Shown here: positions 61,001 through 64,000 of the stretch, one piece after another | Position numbering within the stretch: the first letter of the stretch is position 1 | Layout: each line of letters begins with the position of its first letter | Assembly: GCA_003342895.1 (NCBI GenBank) | Contig: PTFA01000111.1 | Coordinates: 904,199-968,198, forward strand | Source: Casuarius casuarius | Taxonomy: Eukaryota; Chordata; Aves; Casuariiformes; Casuariidae | Direction: 5' to 3' | DNA length: 64,000 nt | Position numbers and translations under genes: made by a program | The notes under the pieces: generated by a model | The model's input: only the letters and a program-made list of their open reading frames with translations | Told to the model about the DNA's origin: nothing | Database searches by the model: none

Positions 61001-64000
61001 TTGTCAAAATCATGTTCTTAGGTGTGATTTATCATTTTTTAGTGGCAGCCACCACTGAGTAGTTACCTATCTCATGTCATAATTTCTTCCCAAAATTATT
61101 TGTCCAACAGTTTGCAGCAAAGTATGAGACAACAGGTATGAGGCATGGATCCTTAGACCTATTTCTGCAGTGTGCTGATCTCTTGAGGACTACAATCCTC
61201 TCTTGAGGATTTCAAAAGGCTCTGGATCGATTTCTTAGTTTCTGCTTATAACATCTATACCCTTTTTTTTGACTTTGGGAACTAAAATACAAAAGGGCCA
61301 ACATATTCTTAATTTGTTTACTCCTGAATATCACTGTTCTTCCAAGTAACCAGTAGCAGCAGAGCAGAGAAAAACAATTGGCTTTTCAAGCAGATAAGTG
61401 GAAAGCGAGTGGAGATATTGGACTCATGACAGTCCTAAATTTCTTTTGATATTGCCTGTAATCAACATCATATGATATAACCTTGTTGCAGGGAGGAGAT
61501 CTAAAGATGACTGACAGTACTGAACAGGCAAGGTCTGGGTGAAAACAAAACATTCTAAATATGGAACAATGACTTTATATGTAGTCTCACAGTGAGACCA
61601 ATCTTTTCATTTCTTGCTCTGATGGGAGACAAGACAGGATTTATTACACTTTCGGGAAGCTTCAGAATCTTCAGCAAATATTCCAAAATACTGAAAACAT
61701 TTTAGTCAACTTACTCAGTTCATGTAATGAAGTATAAATAAATTTGTCAACATATTGATTTTCTTTCCTGAAGAAATTTAAGAGATTTTATTATTATTGT
61801 ATTTGTTATTAGCTTGTTCAATTATTCTAAACTGTCTGGTGCTAATTTTGGAGAAGTAATACTAAATTTAATAGATTCAGTTAGTACACTGAGTGATTGA
61901 CTAGCTGAGGAAGATAATCCCATTGCAAGGGTTCATGTTTCTGTTGTTGATGTCCCAGGAATATATAATCACTATTATCCTGTAGATACAATGTAGATAC
62001 ATTTACTGCATGGTTCATTCAACACAATAAAAGCATAATGAATAATTAAGTTATGATTAATGAATTACACTTTATGCGTTGGACTAAATTTTTAATAGAA
62101 CATTAGACAAAATACATTTGTTGTGCAAATATCTCTTGAATATCTTAAACTAAGATTTAGGGCCACATTTTCACCTGCTATGGCTAGTTTTTCAAGACAG
62201 CTTCAAGTCACAAAATGCAATGAAGGCATGCAGAACAATGTACTAAATTCTTGCCTCAAATATTTCCATTAGATATTTCAGCATATGCCTTAAGGTTAAT
62301 GATATAAATGCAAGGAATCTTGTGTAATAATTTTAACATGTTCCCTGGGATACTTGTCTGCATTTTAATTATCAGTGATTACTTGGCTAAGATTTGCCTA
62401 AGGAACCTGAAAATCAGTTTGCTACAACAGGACAATATAACTGGATAAGTACAGATAGGGAGACATTATTTTTGAAAGAGAAGATAAACTTCAAAACCAG
62501 AAGAGGGACAAAGGTAAAGCTATTACACCATAGTGCATGGTCAGTGTATTCCCCTCCCTCCTTTTTCTTTTCCTCCAGCACGCTCAGCAAATTAAAATAA
62601 GGAGAAAGAGAAATAATCAAAATTCTGTGGAATAATATTATTTCTGTGAAATAATCAGAATCAGTGTGGAAGATATACAGCAAATAGCAATAACAATATG
62701 AGTTGAAAGATGAGATGCTTTGTTATTGATATTATATTAGCCTGCAAATATCATTTAGGTGAAGAAAATCAAACACTCAGAAGTTAGAAATTGGCATATT
62801 TAAGGTTGCTTGGGAAAAACAAATTCTTCCAGCCTGTTCAGATAGGTAATTTAATTAAAGATTCTATCCTTTAGTGGGGCCAAATCATAAGAGGATCAAA
62901 TTAAAATTGTTTTGATAATTCAGTTTGACTTTTGAATTTAAAACTTTGCAAAAACGAGTAATGTTCTTTTAACTTTGCGAGTATTTTTGAGTTGTTTCTT
63001 GTATGCTCTTTACAGAAGATTGCAAGTTAAAAAAACAAACAAACATGTTGTGTTAATTACAACTGTTACTACACCTTCTATAATACAGCCAAAGCTTCAA
63101 GACCCAGCATGAGTCTGGTAGTGGAGAGGAAGGTTGCGTCTCAGGTACAATGCCCAAATCTTAGAGGGAAAGTAGTTTCGTTTTCTGTCTCGCAAATGCC
63201 TTCCCATCCTCTCTCCCTGCCTCATTTGCTTCTAGAGATCAGGGAATGGGGTTGGTCCAGATGTTTCTGTCAAGACGGGATCCCTTTTCTCCCAGTCTCC
63301 TTAGGCTCTCCCAGTATTGTAGTAGTGCTCGTAGCAGCTGCCATCACTGCTGTCATGTTGCATTTTGGCTGCAGAAAGGATATGCGTTTTTAACTACTTG
63401 CTTTTTCATGTACTATGATTCTGGAAAACTGCCAAGTCTTTCCTGAAAACAGAAGGTAAGAGAAGAGGAAACTACCAGTTTCCAGTAAATCCCAGATAAG
63501 CCAGAATGAAATGTCACTGGAGGAAAAAAGGTTTCCAGCCAAAGATCTTTCTCCCCATTGAACTCCAGAGAAGGAAAATAGGGAGAATTAGGTAAAAAAT
63601 TTCAGTATTTTTTGTTGGTTTTGCTTTTGGTTCCTAAAGCAAATTCTGGCTGTGCTCAGACTGGAAGCTGGAGGTTTGGAACAGCCCGAGAAGGCTGAGC
63701 TGTGGGCAGGTTGGGCCGAGATACGGAACTGCACTGCTTTCCCTTTTACTCCTCATCCTCCCATGTTATAGTATTTGTTGGAAAGAAACACCAGAAGGCA
63801 AGGAGCTGTGATTCTTACCAAGAGGGCTTCTGATCTAGATGGCAGTGGGAATGAGGACCAGGGGAAGACAGCAGAGATANGGCCATTACACTGCAAGCTA
63901 AGAATTGCTCTCACAACAGTCATGTGAAACACAGGCTTGTGAGTTTCAGTATGTGTGGCTTTTGCTAGGGCGGCAACAGCTGCCAGACAGAGATGTGAGT
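58044..64000. other. Non-coding stretch to the window end
   Basis: No gene, RNA gene or named repeat was recognised. An 8-bp inverted repeat AGCTAGGG/CCCTAGCT lies at 59,406-59,426. A CTCTTGAGGA motif is duplicated at about 61,181-61,208. The last 900 bp are somewhat richer in GC, with short frames that look random. Confidence 0.5.

Noticed and set aside
1..64000. tRNA, rRNA, snRNA, microRNA hairpins and CRISPR-like arrays
   Set aside because: None was seen by eye. The only strong hairpins are too short for microRNA precursors, and no regularly spaced repeats were found.

Overview
The window is vertebrate nuclear DNA, almost certainly from a bird. The main evidence is a textbook CR1 (chicken repeat 1) LINE copy at about 1,867-2,685 that ends in the typical ATTCTGTG-type 3' tail. 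A solo long terminal repeat (LTR) of avian endogenous-retrovirus style lies at 57,008-58,038, and overall repeat density is low. The sequence is AT-rich and CpG-poor outside one island, holds three N gaps and scattered single Ns, and has no recognisable protein-coding gene body. It reads as a gene-poor, macrochromosome-like region or very large introns. Nearly all the short open frames are chance.

Layout. 1-13 kb: non-coding DNA with the young-type CR1, a MIR-like SINE relic (about 3.25-3.40 kb) and a much older CR1 reverse-transcriptase relic (about 5.95-6.40 kb). 13.27-13.49 kb: two closely spaced exon-like blocks (78 and 36 nt) with good splice signals and compatible phases. 17.64-17.71 kb: a 16-bp direct duplication enclosing a perfect 13-bp inverted repeat. 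21.57-21.71 kb: a relic resembling the C-terminus of L1/Tx1-clade LINE ORF2. 23.9 kb: another MIR relic, on the minus strand. 27.44-27.61 kb: a relic resembling DIRS-type reverse transcriptase. 29-37 kb: five degraded copies of what looks like one ancient amniote SINE family, in both orientations. 37.95-38.26 kb: a second ancient CR1 fragment.

41.7-43.76 kb is the only strong regulatory region: a CpG island with CCAAT boxes, E-boxes, an octamer, poly-C and poly-G runs, an assembly gap and a splice donor. It looks like the promoter and untranslated first exon of a plus-strand gene whose coding part lies outside the window. A second CpG-enriched exon-like block with a donor (50.26-50.52 kb) could be an alternative first exon. 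A minus-strand, cysteine-rich, splice-acceptor-preceded open frame (51,286-51,562) is the best candidate for an unrecognised coding exon.

The rest is non-coding sequence. Several parts look like conserved non-coding elements (homeodomain-type motifs, unusual complexity), but conservation cannot be judged from one sequence. All family assignments come from recognition by eye; no database search was run.
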